Numbered from the stretch's first letter, positions 27,303 through 38,189 are shown. The stretch: 41,617 nucleotides of DNA from Schizochytrium sp. CCTCC M209059 (GCA_000818945.1 KN805399.1:401886-443502), one strand, 5' to 3'. Program-made: numbers and translations. Notes: generated from the letters alone by a model not told the origin.

Positions 27303-27843
27303 GCGAGTTCATTTGCCTCGTCCACCAGTGCAACCTCGAGCTTCGTATTTGGACCGACACTCGAACTGACTGAAGACAAAAGAAAATCCTTCTTCGCGAC
27401 AATCTATAAGAGAACACGAGAATATATTTTTAGGAAGCCTCAAGCTTGTGTCTTTTGCTTGTAGTCGCAGACAGTATCGATAACGAATGGATCGCGCAGA
27501 TCCTCATCATTGGTCCAACCAATTTGAGAAGCTCGCTCGTCTTCTCAACTAAGCTTCATCAAATGTTATGCGTCGCTCATGGTCAGTCAGACCAGGGCAA
27601 GCGTGGCAAACGTACTTCCCGTCGAACAGAGCAGCACGTGGAGCAGACGCAAACCCGTGGATCACATGCGCGAAAAGGGGACCCACGTTTTCCCCGCCCC
27701 TTTGGCACCGCAAGGAAACACGAGAATTGCTCACAAAAAAGGTAGGTCCATTGCGCTCCCACAACTGCGCACTCTTCCAAGGCATGTCAAGCGTTTTGGA
27801 CTTTAAATCATCAATTTATCATCCATCTTCTTACTACTTACAT
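27303..27843. other. Convergent spacer between RCC2 and the DMX-like gene
   Basis: The two stop codons are about 540 bases apart. The spacer holds both 3' ends. A minus-strand open frame at 27549-27785 (listed separately) may be a mobile-element relic. Confidence 0.4.
27549..27785 (-). pseudogene. Possible relic reading frame of a repeated element
   Basis: A 78-codon ATG frame with protein-like composition reads WERNGPTFFVSNSRVSLRC and later DGKYVCHACPGLTDHERR, including a possible metal-binding CHAC. It is not part of either neighbouring gene and ends in the convergent spacer. I do not recognise it. A fragment of a transposable element or of an expressed repeat is a guess; an antisense chance frame is equally possible. 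Confidence 0.2.
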
Positions 27844-30800
27844 CTACAGCGCAAGCGAGGAGAGAGGGGTCATCTTGACCGTTCCATCAGCGCCGCAAGA
27901 ATACAAAAAGTCGCGCGAGAACGTTACATCCGTTGTGCCACGCTGCGACAGAATGCTGTCACTCGTAAGCTCGTTAACGAACATGTGCGTCGGATGCATG
28001 TTCGTCAGGTGAGCATGCGAGGCCAGTCTACCCGATCGATATGACCACAGCTTGACGGAGCCATCCGTGGACCCACTCGCAAAGTAGCGCCCACCCGTCG
28101 GGTGAACCGCGAGAGAGCGGATAGCCTTGCTGTGCACATGGTCCTCTTCCAGAATCAGCATGCGCTGTCGTAAGTCAAAGACGCCAATCTGCCCATTGCC
28201 ACCGCCCACAATCACCACCTGCTGGTCCTGCAGATATGCGAGTGAGTACGCCACGCTGTGCGCGCAGCAGTGTACGGACGCCACACGGCACGATCGGGGT
28301 GGCATGGACAAATCCCAGAGACATAAATTCTCCGAATGCTGACTCTGTCCCGCCGACGCAAAGATGTTGCCATTGTAGTTCAAAAACGCGCAGTCCAAGG
28401 TCCGCTTTGAATGGCACGCAAACTGCCCAAAGGGCTCGTTTTCACTATCGCGGCAGTCTGCGAGGTTCCACAGCAAGACATGGCCTGCAGAGTCGCACGC
28501 CGCGAAGCGCATGCCATCTTCTGAAATGCGTACTCGCGTCGTATGACCGTGCTTCCATTTGCGGGCGTCATCAGAGGGCTTGCGCAGTCGCACAACGGGC
28601 TCCTCCGGATCCCGCGCCGCATCCCAAATCATTGCCGAACCGTCGTATTGCGCCGTCACATAGAGCGGAAGAAATGGGTGGCTCGATACATGCATCACCG
28701 TTCGCACCGTCTCCTCATTTTTCTTATGGTGCGACGAAACGTGCGGAAGCAGTCGTGTCCGCGATCCGCCGTGTCCGCCGTCCGACGCAGACGATGCGTT
28801 CGAGGATAAGGAGCGCGAGCTCTGAAGGAGCGCTTCCACGCGGCTGTGCGAACTAACTCGGTGCAAAAAGCTGTCGCAATAAAGGTTGTTGTTGAGAGGG
28901 ATTCGCAGGGAATCGTTGAACCAGATTTGCCCGGCATCCTGGCTCACCATCAGCAAAGATTTGGCGGACGAGCTCCATGCATGCTGCAGCACGCTATTCC
29001 TGCCTTTCCGCCCGCTCGCAGACGACCGTTTGCGCGACGATCGACGAAGGCGAATGTGTGGACGACGAATCTTTGACGCGTGGAGCATAACTCCCCGCGA
29101 CGAGAGACGCCGCATCGAAAGGTGGTGGTGATGATGATGGTGGTGGTGTGCACTTCGGCTCGAGCCCACCTCACTATTATTCGTCGATGATCCCACGACG
29201 TGCGCTGTCCCCTTGGCCTTGGCCAAACCTTCGTCCGACATTGAACGCCGACGCAAGCGGCGCAATGGGTCCGCAGGCTGCGATTGCGCTCGATTGTGAA
29301 GAGGAATGGCCGGCGAAGATGAAACATCCGGACCCGAAACCCCGAGCGGTGATCGCGCCAGTTGCATGGACCGGTGCGCTCGCAAGGGATAGCTGCCCTC
29401 GTCTTCGGAGGTCCCCAACATGTCATCATCGTCATCATCATCCCCATCGTTTTCTCCAAACGAATGTCGCACCACCTCGCAACCCTTCTCCGAGGCCACC
29501 ACTAAGGTTCCGTCGAGAGCGTGCACCGGATCCACAGACAAAAAGAGCGTTCCCGACGCAGAATGCACGACCTTGGCATTGTCTGTACAGAAGATTGTCG
29601 AGTCCGGGATAATGCCCGAGCGTGCTTGCTCCTGATCGATCGATCTCCCCGTCCAGCGAGCCGTGGCATCGACGATCCGCAGCTGCTCCTTGCCTTTGAT
29701 TGCGTTCCAAAGTTTCGACTTGTCTTCGTCGGCAAAGGCTTGCACCTTCATCTGCTCAAGACGCGCGCGCGCCGCACTCGACAAGCCCACCGGAACGCTG
29801 CTCATGTAAAGATTTGCAAGCATGGCCCAGTTCACGGGCCAGCACGATTGCACGAGCTCCTCCATGAGTTCCAGACAGTACACCTCGGGATGCAAAGCTT
29901 TCTCTGCTGGCGAGGTGGGGCTCCCCGGAGTGCTACCGGATTTAGGAGAGTGTACGAGTTGAGGCGGCTGCCCCTGCATCAGGTAAAGCTTGTCTCGTAC
30001 CCGTGTCACGAGAGTGAGAACACTTCGCATCACTGCGACATTCATGAGTCGCTCGGCGTACGTCAGACCCCACGCAACCATGTCCTCTTCCTCACTTTCA
30101 ACCTCGTCCTCGTAGACAGTTCCCGAGAGGGCGGTCAAATCATCGCGGAAGTTCTTGCCCTGACGATGCTGCGCCGATGCAGCAAACATGAGCAGCTCCT
30201 CGTAGTCGAACCAAGTGTTGGCCAACTCGAGACCTGTTTGGCGAATCGCGGACGGTGCAAATGATTCGTCCAAAAGAGCTTGCACGAGCCCGTGCTGGCC
30301 CATTGCATACGCAGCAGCAAAAAGCGCAACCCGCGCGTAGGCGTCGAGCATCTCTCTGTACTGCTGTGCGATTTCCGAGATCTCCTCGTCAGCAGATTCG
30401 GGCTCTTGACTTGCCCCGTCACCCGCGTCGCCACTGCCATTGTTCACTCCATTGTTGCCATTACTATCGTCGGCGTTGTCGTCGCGCGACTTACGCGCGG
30501 TGAGAGCAGGAGGCAAATGAAGCTTGTCTAGGCCAGGAATGACCGGCGCCGCGTGAAAGATCTCGTGCGCGGCTGCTGCAAGATCCACCAAAAGCACTGC
30601 ATAGGCGGCAAGCCTGCGCCCCGGTAGCAAGGTGCGCTCTGCGGCTACGCCCAAGGTGGCATTGCCGTGACCAAGCGCCACAAAGCTATCCATGACCGAA
30701 TGCAGCAGCTGCTGCAATCGAATCAAAAAGGCCGGCTGATTCACGTCGCTGAGCATTCGAATTACCGTAAACTCCACGGCCAAATGGTTCGAGGCACGTG

Positions 30801-33800
30801 AGATCCGCCAGAGCGACTCGAGAATGTCCTGAGGGGGGCAACGAGCAAGCTGCTCATTGACGGCGTGCAAGTCCTGGCGCAGCTTGGACACACGGTCTGG
30901 CGACGGCACCATTCTCGAAGTGCTACTTTCTCGCACATCATCGCCCTTGGTGTCAGCTCCACCGCTGCCTGCTCCAATGCTTGCGTGAGCTTTAAGCAAG
31001 AGTGGGTGCAGCACTTGCGCGGCAAGCCTCAGCCGAGTCTGTTCGATACACGATCGACAGAGACCAGACTCGATCGTCTGCAAAGTAAGGAGTGACAATA
31101 ATGGAATACCTGTTGACGCGGCGTGACTGGCGGCGCGCGCCATACTATTATGAAGCACGCGGTGAGCAGCTCGAGACTGTAAAAGGGGTGCCAATGCGCT
31201 TTGTTTGCTGCCTGCTTGAATCAACGTGCGAATGTACGACGGTTCGAGCGAGTTGAATGAGCGTGTCAGCCCGGGATAGGGCGCGTTACTCAGCTTTTCA
31301 AGCAACTCCTTGTTGACGAGCCCCTTTCGCAGAAGCGTCGGGAGATCATCAAAGACGCGAAAACCCTCCTCGTCCTCACTGGTGGTCCCAAGAATTGCAC
31401 TTTCGCTTGCATCTCCTGGCGCAGCACGACCTACATTGATTGCCCCATGCTGCTGCTGCTCTGCGAGAAAGGCTTCGCGATCCTCAACAAAGGCCAACAA
31501 AGCGCCCACGGGGTCTCCGGCAACGGTGTGACACATGCTTGCAAGCCAGTGGTCCATCGTATATAATGCAAGGGGCTTGATTGTGTACTCCCACACAGTG
31601 CGTTGCACCTCGCCGTCCGCGCCTTCAACGAGCTTGCACACAAAGACAGCAAGCTGAAAATCACCAAGATTCTTGATGCAGACGTTGACGGCCTCGGCAA
31701 GTCGCTTGCCAAGGACAAAAAAGGAAGCCGCCTCCAGATACTTTTTCTTGCGCAAGAGCGAGTAGGCGTTCTTCACGGCCACCGTCTGCCAATGTTCATC
31801 CGAAAAATCGTTTGCGAGCAACTCCGCGGCCTTGGTGTTCTTGGCAAGCTTGAAAAGCCCGCTCACCACTGACGCCTTGTTGAGCGCAAAATAAAAGAGG
31901 GCGCACGAGAATGGATCTTTGGTCTTGCTCTCCTTGAATTGAACCTTGGCGAGATCCTCTGCCAGAACGCGCACTGCATGAGTGCTTCGAAGCCAAAGAC
32001 CTACGCCAATCTCCTTTGCGTCATCCCACGTTGACTCGCCGGGAGGCAAACACTTGGCGAGCAGGGCGTCTTGGCTATCAGAGTCCAGAGCCCAGAGCAG
32101 ATCAGCCGTGGGCATGGCACGTGGGCGCTCTGACAACGGAAGCACGCGCTTCGACACACGAAAGAGCTGGTACGCCAGCATAAACTTCGCCCCGCACTTG
32201 TCCACAGAGTCCCCAAAGCCACCTTTGTCGGCGTCGTTCATTCCATACACGTCGTCGAAAACACCCGCGAGCGCTGTCAGCTGAAGCTGTTCCAGAGGGG
32301 GCATGTTCTTGATCGTGTACGAGACCAAGAGCTCTGCCAGTTCGGATCGAGGTCTTTCGACGTCCTGCGTAGGATCCGAAAGCGTTGTCTGCGCTGCGGA
32401 AGAGGTCAGCATGGAGTCCCAAGGATCCTCGTCAAAGAGCGCCGCAGCGGCACCTCCAGTTGTACGTTGTGTCGATGGGCCACCCATGGACCAGTCGTCG
32501 TCCGCGAAGAGAGCTGCTGCAGTGTCTTTGCCACCCGAGGTATCGTCCTGGCTCTGTGCAGCGTCTTGATTGGCGGCATCCTCATGGTCAGTGGTAGAGG
32601 GAGCCATTTCGTTTTCAGCATCGTCCCAGATCTCCCGCACAATCTCGTGCAACTCGATATCAGGGGCAGACACGAACATTGCAGAGCGAGGCGGAGCCTC
32701 GTCTTGTCCGTAAGCGTCTTCATTCTCTTGTTTTTTCTCCTCGAGTGCGGCCAGGATGGTCTTCAGAATTGCGCGCACAGGTGAGACGCAACCTGCGCGA
32801 AGCAACTCCAAGATTGGCCTGGGGCGGTGCAGCGCCATGGGCAGCTGGAGGGCGACGGCGGCATCACCGAGACCATTCAGAGCCTCGAGCTGCTCTGTCC
32901 TGCTGTTAGAAACCCCTTTTCCCTCGAGCTGCATACGACGTCGTACCATGTTGAGTTCTTTGGCCATGTCGCCTACAGGCGGGTGCCGCACCCAGCCCTG
33001 GAAGAGGTGCAGCTGATTCGAAGTTGCGGCAATAAGGCCAAAGTCTCGTCCGGACCAAGCAATTCCCACGAGCTTGGCGCGACGCAGTGCAGCCCGTGTC
33101 GAGCCCAAGAGCTTGAACTCGACAGCCTGATCGCGCGCGACAAGACTGAAACCTGATCTCGCGCGCGAGTACAGCAGCACCTTGGCAGCGGGACTTTGTC
33201 CGTTTTCAGTCGCTTCGTGGATGCCAATGCCCAGGACGCTCACACCGGCCCCGAGATAAAGCGCACTTGCCGTTTCGACAGTGCAACAACCGGCCACGTC
33301 ATCTTGCACGCAAATTGTACTCTGCAGACCGTGACTCAAATGACACAGGCCAGGCGCCCAAACGCGAACGAGGCCAGATTCGTGAACCGTAACGATACCG
33401 CCCGAGCTCGCATTTGCAATGCTCGTGGCGGGATCATCTGGGATGAGCACAAATGTCTCGATGGGACCCTCTTCAGCAAAGCCTTGCAGCTCGCATTTAC
33501 CGTTTTCGAGTGCGACAAGCGCAAGTGCGCCATGTCCGAAGAGCTGTTTGTCCGAGACCGGAGCGACGCAGAGAGGGGATGCCCCAGAGGAGAATTGGCG
33601 CACCCGCGCCTCACCGACCTCAATGTCGGGAACTGCACGCATAATCTCCGTCACGGGAACAATGACCAAGTCATTGGAAGCAGTGTGGATACCGAAGTGC
33701 ACCTTGTACCTGCCGTCACGCACGGCAAAAACATATCGAGCAGGCTCCCCAGACGAGGCCCCGATCGCCGTCTGAAGAGCGTCCGGCACAGCCGCTTCGG

Positions 33801-36336
33801 ACCACGAGTAGGCTGCGATACCTAAACGCAGCCACAAGTGCACCCGTCCGTTATTGTCAATGATGAGACAGATCATGTGATGCTCTGCAATCTCAGAGAC
33901 GATGGCGCGCGAAATATTCCCTTCCATGGGCAAGGGAACTGCACCGCTGCGCACAATGGCGTCCGCATCGACGTCCTCTTCACGAGACCCGGAGCGCACG
34001 GGCCAGGCTACCGCGAAGCCGCTTCGATCAATCGTTGTGACCCAATAGGCCTCCTCGAGGCTCGAGTAGTTGCTCGCGAGGTCAATGACGCGCTCGTACA
34101 CGATTTCCGTGATTTCGGCGGTATGCCCACGGGCAAGGCAAAGAGTCATGTGCGTGACTGTCCCGTACGCAGAGTTCATCTTCATGGTGTCGTTTTCCGC
34201 AAACGAGTAAACGAGGCCTGATTCGCCAAACGATAGCGTTTCGATGTTTCTTGGGTTGATGTCGAAGACACAGGTTGAAGGCCAGGGATCGCGCTCGGTG
34301 TGCGGATCGAACTCCTGCGTCACACGGCAGGTGGCCACGAAACTGTTATAAACGTGGGCTGCCCAGTTGGTGGGCGCCGAGCGCCGCGTCGCAGCCTCGT
34401 CAAAAAAGTCCTCGCGAGACTCGTAGTGCAAGAGTTCCTCGTCCGACTGGCCGCAGACGTGACGCGTCAGGTAGACGTCGTCCGGGCGACGAAGTACGAG
34501 TGGGTTGCTGTTGGACCCGAGCTCAACATGAGAAAAGATTTTGGAACACGACTTATTCCAGGGGGAAATGTGAATGTCGCGGCGCGGCGAATCACTCAGG
34601 CCCTCAAGGCTCCACATGCAGACCTGGCCGGCCTGGTCCACGGCGACGAGCCAGTCAAGAGAGCTTTGGCTTTCCTGCGCAATGGGACCCGTGCGCAGCT
34701 CCACAGACTGCTTTTGATGATCTCCCCATACTGTTGTCTGGTGCGCGTGACTTTGAAAAAAGGGGCTCGCCGTGCTAAAACCGACGACAAAGTCCTCCCG
34801 GACCTGGGAGTACATGTTGTGCTCGGGAAAGGGCGAGCGCAAGCCCTCAAAGTAGTTGATGAACTTGAGCCAACCAATGCTGCGGAGGGGTCGATGGCGG
34901 GTGTCAATATGTATTGCCACAAACATGGCGAGCTCTTCGGTCTGCGGATCAGACTCTTGCCAAATGCGAACAATGTGGTCTGCACAGAGGGTGACGAGAC
35001 TTTGCGGGGTGTGCGAATGCTGCGCTTTCACATGATACGAGTGTCCATCAGACCGCGCCCGCCACTGCAAGGCAAGGATCTCGCGCGGATGAAAGAGAGA
35101 CAGGTAGTCCATATTGCCAAAGAGGCTGTCACCCTCGAACCAGACGCGAACCTCGAGCGAGTGCTCCGACACGCTGGCGAACATGCGCGAGTCCGCAGAA
35201 AAGTCGACGAGGGTGATCTGACCTTCTGCCTCTTCGAGAACCCAGCTGGCGTCAAAGGCTGCGATTCGTTCGTCCTCGCTGTCAAGGCTGTTGGCTCCGT
35301 CTACGCTTTGACGAGGGAACTCGTAGCCGGGAAGGTCGTCTGCGTCACGGGGACTAAAGTCCCCGCCGTGTTCGCTTGCGGCCCGCACCTCTGCATCCGA
35401 GGTGACGTGGTTCCTGCGCCGGGTGAACGGCTCGCTCCTGACGTCATCTTCGCCGAGGGTTGCTCCAGAGGGTGAGAGGGCCCCGTTTGTGGCAGCTGGA
35501 GACCGCGAGGCCAGGAGCCGAGCATGATTTCTGTCCGTGTTGGCTGACGTAAAGGCTGCAGACCCGCCGCTGTGCACACTGCCTGCGATGCTGCTTGCAC
35601 CGCTAGGTCCAATCGCGTTTGCCTCGGGGGACCAGAGCACAAGTTGTGTTCCACCCGAGACGAGATGTCTACCCTCGGAAGCCCACGTGAGACACTGCAC
35701 AGCGCCGGCGGGTTCGAGAACGGAAATGAGTTCCCATTCCAGAACATTACGCTCCGTTGGGTTGAAAATGGACACGCGGCCAAAGGAGCCCACCGCAAAG
35801 GCCGCGCAATAGCTTGCGTCCGGATCGAGGGGGTGAGATCCAAGTTTGGCGCTCGGTGGCTTACACCAGGCAAGCGCTGTGATATTCCACTCGGAGGCGT
35901 CGTTGTCCGTCTCAGCGTCGCTTTCTTGTGCGCCAGCACTCGCGCCAGTGCCAGCGCTAGCGCCGTCCCCCGGCGCGTCAGGCGATGCTGACCCTCCTCC
36001 ATTGCGATGCCGGTGAAAGTGGTCCCTATGTCGGCGCAAATCGATTGTCTGCCAAAGACTGAATGATTTGCTTTGACTCGAGGCACCTGCGGCGCCGCTG
36101 CAAAGGACCGAGAGCTGGCCAGCGTTCGAGGCAGCAATCACCCATTCCCTCCCGGCATGCAGTCCCCAGCAAAATATGGGCTCGCATCCGGGTACCACAC
36201 GACGCTGTACAACCTGCGGTATCGCATGTTGTTTCTCATGTCGCATGTTTTTGGCAGCAGCTTCGGCATCGCGTTCACCTTGTTTGGAATGCAGGTAGTC
36301 GTGCGAGATGACTGCAGGTCTCCTTGGGTTGCTCAT
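27844..36336 (-). CDS. DMX-like / Rav1 (rabconnectin-3 alpha) WD40 protein
   Basis: This is a giant intronless frame of 2,830 residues. The ATG at 36336 is taken because the slightly longer frame begins with a non-ATG codon. N-terminal WD40 repeats cover about 45-470 (for example FASVSEHSLEVRVWFEGDSL and LVTLCADHIVRIWQE). The conserved Rav1 core lies around 1330-1570, with KCGAKFMLAYQLFRVSKRVL, LWLRSTHAVRVLAEDL, FYFALNKASVVSGLFKLAKN and YLEAASFFVLGKRLAEAVN. A His-rich run lies near 2400, and a second WD40 propeller at about 2545-2830 includes YFASGSTDGSVKLW and FLYSCGADGTVKM. DMXL/Rav1 works in the RAVE complex that reassembles V1 onto V0 of the V-ATPase. Size and layout match metazoan DMXL proteins more than the shorter yeast Rav1. 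Confidence 0.93.
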   Translation of the reverse strand: MSNPRRPAVISHDYLHSKQGERDAEAAAKNMRHEKQHAIPQVVQRRVVPGCEPIFCWGLHAGREWVIAASNAGQLSVLCSGAAGASSQSKSFSLWQTIDLRRHRDHFHRHRNGGGSASPDAPGDGASAGTGASAGAQESDAETDNDASEWNITALAWCKPPSAKLGSHPLDPDASYCAAFAVGSFGRVSIFNPTERNVLEWELISVLEPAGAVQCLTWASEGRHLVSGGTQLVLWSPEANAIGPSGASSIAGSVHSGGSAAFTSANTDRNHARLLASRSPAATNGALSPSGATLGEDDVRSEPFTRRRNHVTSDAEVRAASEHGGDFSPRDADDLPGYEFPRQSVDGANSLDSEDERIAAFDASWVLEEAEGQITLVDFSADSRMFASVSEHSLEVRVWFEGDSLFGNMDYLSLFHPREILALQWRARSDGHSYHVKAQHSHTPQSLVTLCADHIVRIWQESDPQTEELAMFVAIHIDTRHRPLRSIGWLKFINYFEGLRSPFPEHNMYSQVREDFVVGFSTASPFFQSHAHQTTVWGDHQKQSVELRTGPIAQESQSSLDWLVAVDQAGQVCMWSLEGLSDSPRRDIHISPWNKSCSKIFSHVELGSNSNPLVLRRPDDVYLTRHVCGQSDEELLHYESREDFFDEAATRRSAPTNWAAHVYNSFVATCRVTQEFDPHTERDPWPSTCVFDINPRNIETLSFGESGLVYSFAENDTMKMNSAYGTVTHMTLCLARGHTAEITEIVYERVIDLASNYSSLEEAYWVTTIDRSGFAVAWPVRSGSREEDVDADAIVRSGAVPLPMEGNISRAIVSEIAEHHMICLIIDNNGRVHLWLRLGIAAYSWSEAAVPDALQTAIGASSGEPARYVFAVRDGRYKVHFGIHTASNDLVIVPVTEIMRAVPDIEVGEARVRQFSSGASPLCVAPVSDKQLFGHGALALVALENGKCELQGFAEEGPIETFVLIPDDPATSIANASSGGIVTVHESGLVRVWAPGLCHLSHGLQSTICVQDDVAGCCTVETASALYLGAGVSVLGIGIHEATENGQSPAAKVLLYSRARSGFSLVARDQAVEFKLLGSTRAALRRAKLVGIAWSGRDFGLIAATSNQLHLFQGWVRHPPVGDMAKELNMVRRRMQLEGKGVSNSRTEQLEALNGLGDAAVALQLPMALHRPRPILELLRAGCVSPVRAILKTILAALEEKKQENEDAYGQDEAPPRSAMFVSAPDIELHEIVREIWDDAENEMAPSTTDHEDAANQDAAQSQDDTSGGKDTAAALFADDDWSMGGPSTQRTTGGAAAALFDEDPWDSMLTSSAAQTTLSDPTQDVERPRSELAELLVSYTIKNMPPLEQLQLTALAGVFDDVYGMNDADKGGFGDSVDKCGAKFMLAYQLFRVSKRVLPLSERPRAMPTADLLWALDSDSQDALLAKCLPPGESTWDDAKEIGVGLWLRSTHAVRVLAEDLAKVQFKESKTKDPFSCALFYFALNKASVVSGLFKLAKNTKAAELLANDFSDEHWQTVAVKNAYSLLRKKKYLEAASFFVLGKRLAEAVNVCIKNLGDFQLAVFVCKLVEGADGEVQRTVWEYTIKPLALYTMDHWLASMCHTVAGDPVGALLAFVEDREAFLAEQQQHGAINVGRAAPGDASESAILGTTSEDEEGFRVFDDLPTLLRKGLVNKELLEKLSNAPYPGLTRSFNSLEPSYIRTLIQAGSKQSALAPLLQSRAAHRVLHNSMARAASHAASTGIPLLSLLTLQTIESGLCRSCIEQTRLRLAAQVLHPLLLKAHASIGAGSGGADTKGDDVRESSTSRMVPSPDRVSKLRQDLHAVNEQLARCPPQDILESLWRISRASNHLAVEFTVIRMLSDVNQPAFLIRLQQLLHSVMDSFVALGHGNATLGVAAERTLLPGRRLAAYAVLLVDLAAAAHEIFHAAPVIPGLDKLHLPPALTARKSRDDNADDSNGNNGVNNGSGDAGDGASQEPESADEEISEIAQQYREMLDAYARVALFAAAYAMGQHGLVQALLDESFAPSAIRQTGLELANTWFDYEELLMFAASAQHRQGKNFRDDLTALSGTVYEDEVESEEEDMVAWGLTYAERLMNVAVMRSVLTLVTRVRDKLYLMQGQPPQLVHSPKSGSTPGSPTSPAEKALHPEVYCLELMEELVQSCWPVNWAMLANLYMSSVPVGLSSAARARLEQMKVQAFADEDKSKLWNAIKGKEQLRIVDATARWTGRSIDQEQARSGIIPDSTIFCTDNAKVVHSASGTLFLSVDPVHALDGTLVVASEKGCEVVRHSFGENDGDDDDDDDMLGTSEDEGSYPLRAHRSMQLARSPLGVSGPDVSSSPAIPLHNRAQSQPADPLRRLRRRSMSDEGLAKAKGTAHVVGSSTNNSEVGSSRSAHHHHHHHHHLSMRRLSSRGVMLHASKIRRPHIRLRRSSRKRSSASGRKGRNSVLQHAWSSSAKSLLMVSQDAGQIWFNDSLRIPLNNNLYCDSFLHRVSSHSRVEALLQSSRSLSSNASSASDGGHGGSRTRLLPHVSSHHKKNEETVRTVMHVSSHPFLPLYVTAQYDGSAMIWDAARDPEEPVVRLRKPSDDARKWKHGHTTRVRISEDGMRFAACDSAGHVLLWNLADCRDSENEPFGQFACHSKRTLDCAFLNYNGNIFASAGQSQHSENLCLWDLSMPPRSCRVASVHCCAHSVAYSLAYLQDQQVVIVGGGNGQIGVFDLRQRMLILEEDHVHSKAIRSLAVHPTGGRYFASGSTDGSVKLWSYRSGRLASHAHLTNMHPTHMFVNELTSDSILSQRGTTDVTFSRDFLYSCGADGTVKMTPLSSLAL

Positions 36337-36423
36337 GATCACTATCTATTTGAGGCCGCGCGGAGATGATGGTTGGAGCTAAGAGGCGCTTGAGATCTTT
36401 TACGAAACGGGTAAGAGCTGTGT

Positions 36424-36485
36424 CTCGCCTCGCCTCACCTCGCCTCGCCTCGCCTCGCCTCGCCTCGCCTCGCCGCACCTCGCCG
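36424..36485. repeat. (CGCCT)n pentanucleotide repeat
   Basis: About twelve CGCCT units with ACCT and GCACCT variants, some 90 bases upstream of the DMX-like start codon. Confidence 0.88.
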
Positions 36486-37335
36486 CAGTGTCGCACCGCA
36501 CAGACTTGTGCGGTGACTTTAGTACTTGGAAAAATGATAAAGGCCGGGCTGAGCGGGTCTCGGACACGTCTTTTTTGGGGTCGCAGTCGAAGCCACAAGC
36601 TTTGCCCACGCTTCAAGCTAGACAGGTCTATCCGAGCCGGCCGACAGGCAAGCAGATAGGAAGGCAGGCACGCGGGCGTGTGGCAGACGAGCAGGCCAGC
36701 ACGCAAGCAGACGTGCCCGCTGATGTTGGGGCAGACGAGCTGTGCCGCGAGCACGCTAGCTGGCGCGCTTTGCCGCGGACGGGGCGCTCGCTCTCCCTGA
36801 CTTCACTCACGCGCCGCGCGCGCGCGCTGTCCCTGCGCCGGGCCGGGAGGTCGCTCCGGCGCGAGCGGCCTCGGCAGGCGACCGGGCTGCGCCTTCGCGC
36901 GACTCGCCGCGGGCTCACGCGACGTCGGGCTCGGGCTGCGAGCTTCGGATTTGACTGCACAGTGCTCTACTCTGCTCATCGACGAAAAAGAATCCGGGTC
37001 GGTAAGCCCACTTAGCAGAAACCGCTACGATTCCCAAAAGCCCTGGATCGACAGATACAGCCTACTGAGTCCTCCAGGCCACGTCTAGGGCATTGTGTGA
37101 CGTCGTGCCATGTGTGTCGGGAGACGGCAGGCCAGGTTACACGCTGCTCATCTTTTGTTGGTGTCGAACATGGGTTGTGTCTGGGGCCACGAAAGAATAA
37201 AAAAAAGCGTGTGTAGGGCCTGGCAAAAAAAAAAGTTGTCGGTACTCTGGGCGTGAAAAAACGCATATGGTTTTTCAGGTTTAGGCCTGGATGCATGGTG
37301 GTTGATGGTGCACAGATTTTTCTTCGAAAGCGTAG

Positions 37336-37830
37336 CGAAAGCATCCTTGTCTCATTTTGAAATTCTGGGACATCAAGTTGCTCATCATCCGCAAGAAGGA
37401 AGATTATGATGCAGATGATGATGAAGAAGAAAGCGTAACGAATAAACGAGACAAGATTTGCCCCGTTTGTGGGCTTGTTCAAGGCAAAGATCCATTGCTA
37501 GCAAAATTAACTTCATAGGATAAAGGTAACGGGCTGCATGTCGAACCTCGTCCAAGTGACCTCCCAATATGCATAATTATTATAACATTGATAACTTCTA
37601 GAACATTAGCGGAACTCTTTTTCCTCAAGATCTTTTCTGCAACGGAAGGTTTACGAAGTCTTGTATGATGTTTATTCACGATTGTATTTGTGCATTTATT
37701 TGCGGATACCAATTTGGAGAGTGAAAGACCTCATTTGAGGGCTTTGAAAGACCGGGAGCGTTGCCTTGTGGACGTGATGCTGAAGCAGCTGCTTCTTCTC
37801 CAGAACAAGATTAGACAAATTCCAAGGTAC
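37336..37830 (+). pseudogene. Degenerate or multi-exon reading frame with a CPVCG motif
   Basis: One plus-strand frame runs 165 codons with only two stops (37516 and 37666) in AT-rich DNA. It reads an acidic stretch EDYDADDDEEES, then NKRDKICPVCGLVQGKDPL, and further on HLRALKDRERCLVDVMLKQL, LLLQNKIRQIPR, ending at a consensus donor AAGGTACGT at 37831. No ATG opens it. It may be three exons of a small gene whose first exon is not found, a pseudogene, or chance. I recognise no family. Confidence 0.25.
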
Positions 37831-38089
37831 GTCCCGCGGCGAGGCGTTGCGCGAGGCCGCGCTGCGTCACGTTACGCCGCGCTTTCTCCTCGCGTCAGTG
37901 CATCACTGTGTTCTCTCGCGTCCATACGCGTGCGGCCGACGAAGCCGGCGTGCTGCGCGCTCGCCGGCTCGACTCATCAACGATGGCATCGCCCATGGCC
38001 AAAAACCACCCGTGCTTGACGGTTGCCAGAGCAGCAAGCAACTAACGCTCGAGACTTTCTCCGCGCGAAGCAAGCAAACAGGCACGCGA

Positions 38090-38120
38090 GCACGCACGCA
38101 CGCACGCACGCACATACGCA
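38090..38120. repeat. (GCAC)n microsatellite
   Basis: Tandem GCAC units about 70 bases before the start codon at 38190. Confidence 0.8.
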
Positions 38121-38189
38121 CGCGTAAGAGCGAAAAGAAAGCGGATCAGCAAAGGACCGAGCGCACGCGATAAAGTCGAGCAGAGAAAA

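Larger units (their letters stand above)
36337..38189. other. Spacer upstream of the DMX-like gene and of the four-repeat secreted protein
   Basis: No intact gene is supported. From the left it holds a (CGCCT)n repeat, GC-rich promoter DNA to about 37,000, an AT-richer block to about 37,800 with a partly open plus-strand frame (listed separately), and the GC-rich leader of the gene at 38190 with a (GCAC)n tract. A minus-strand frame at 37012-37482 with a hydrophobic start has no family features. Confidence 0.4.

Noticed and set aside
36801..37080. Plus-strand frame ending at a GTAAGC donor near 37011
   Set aside because: No ATG after the preceding stop, GC-driven composition upstream and no acceptor partner that continues a recognisable protein.
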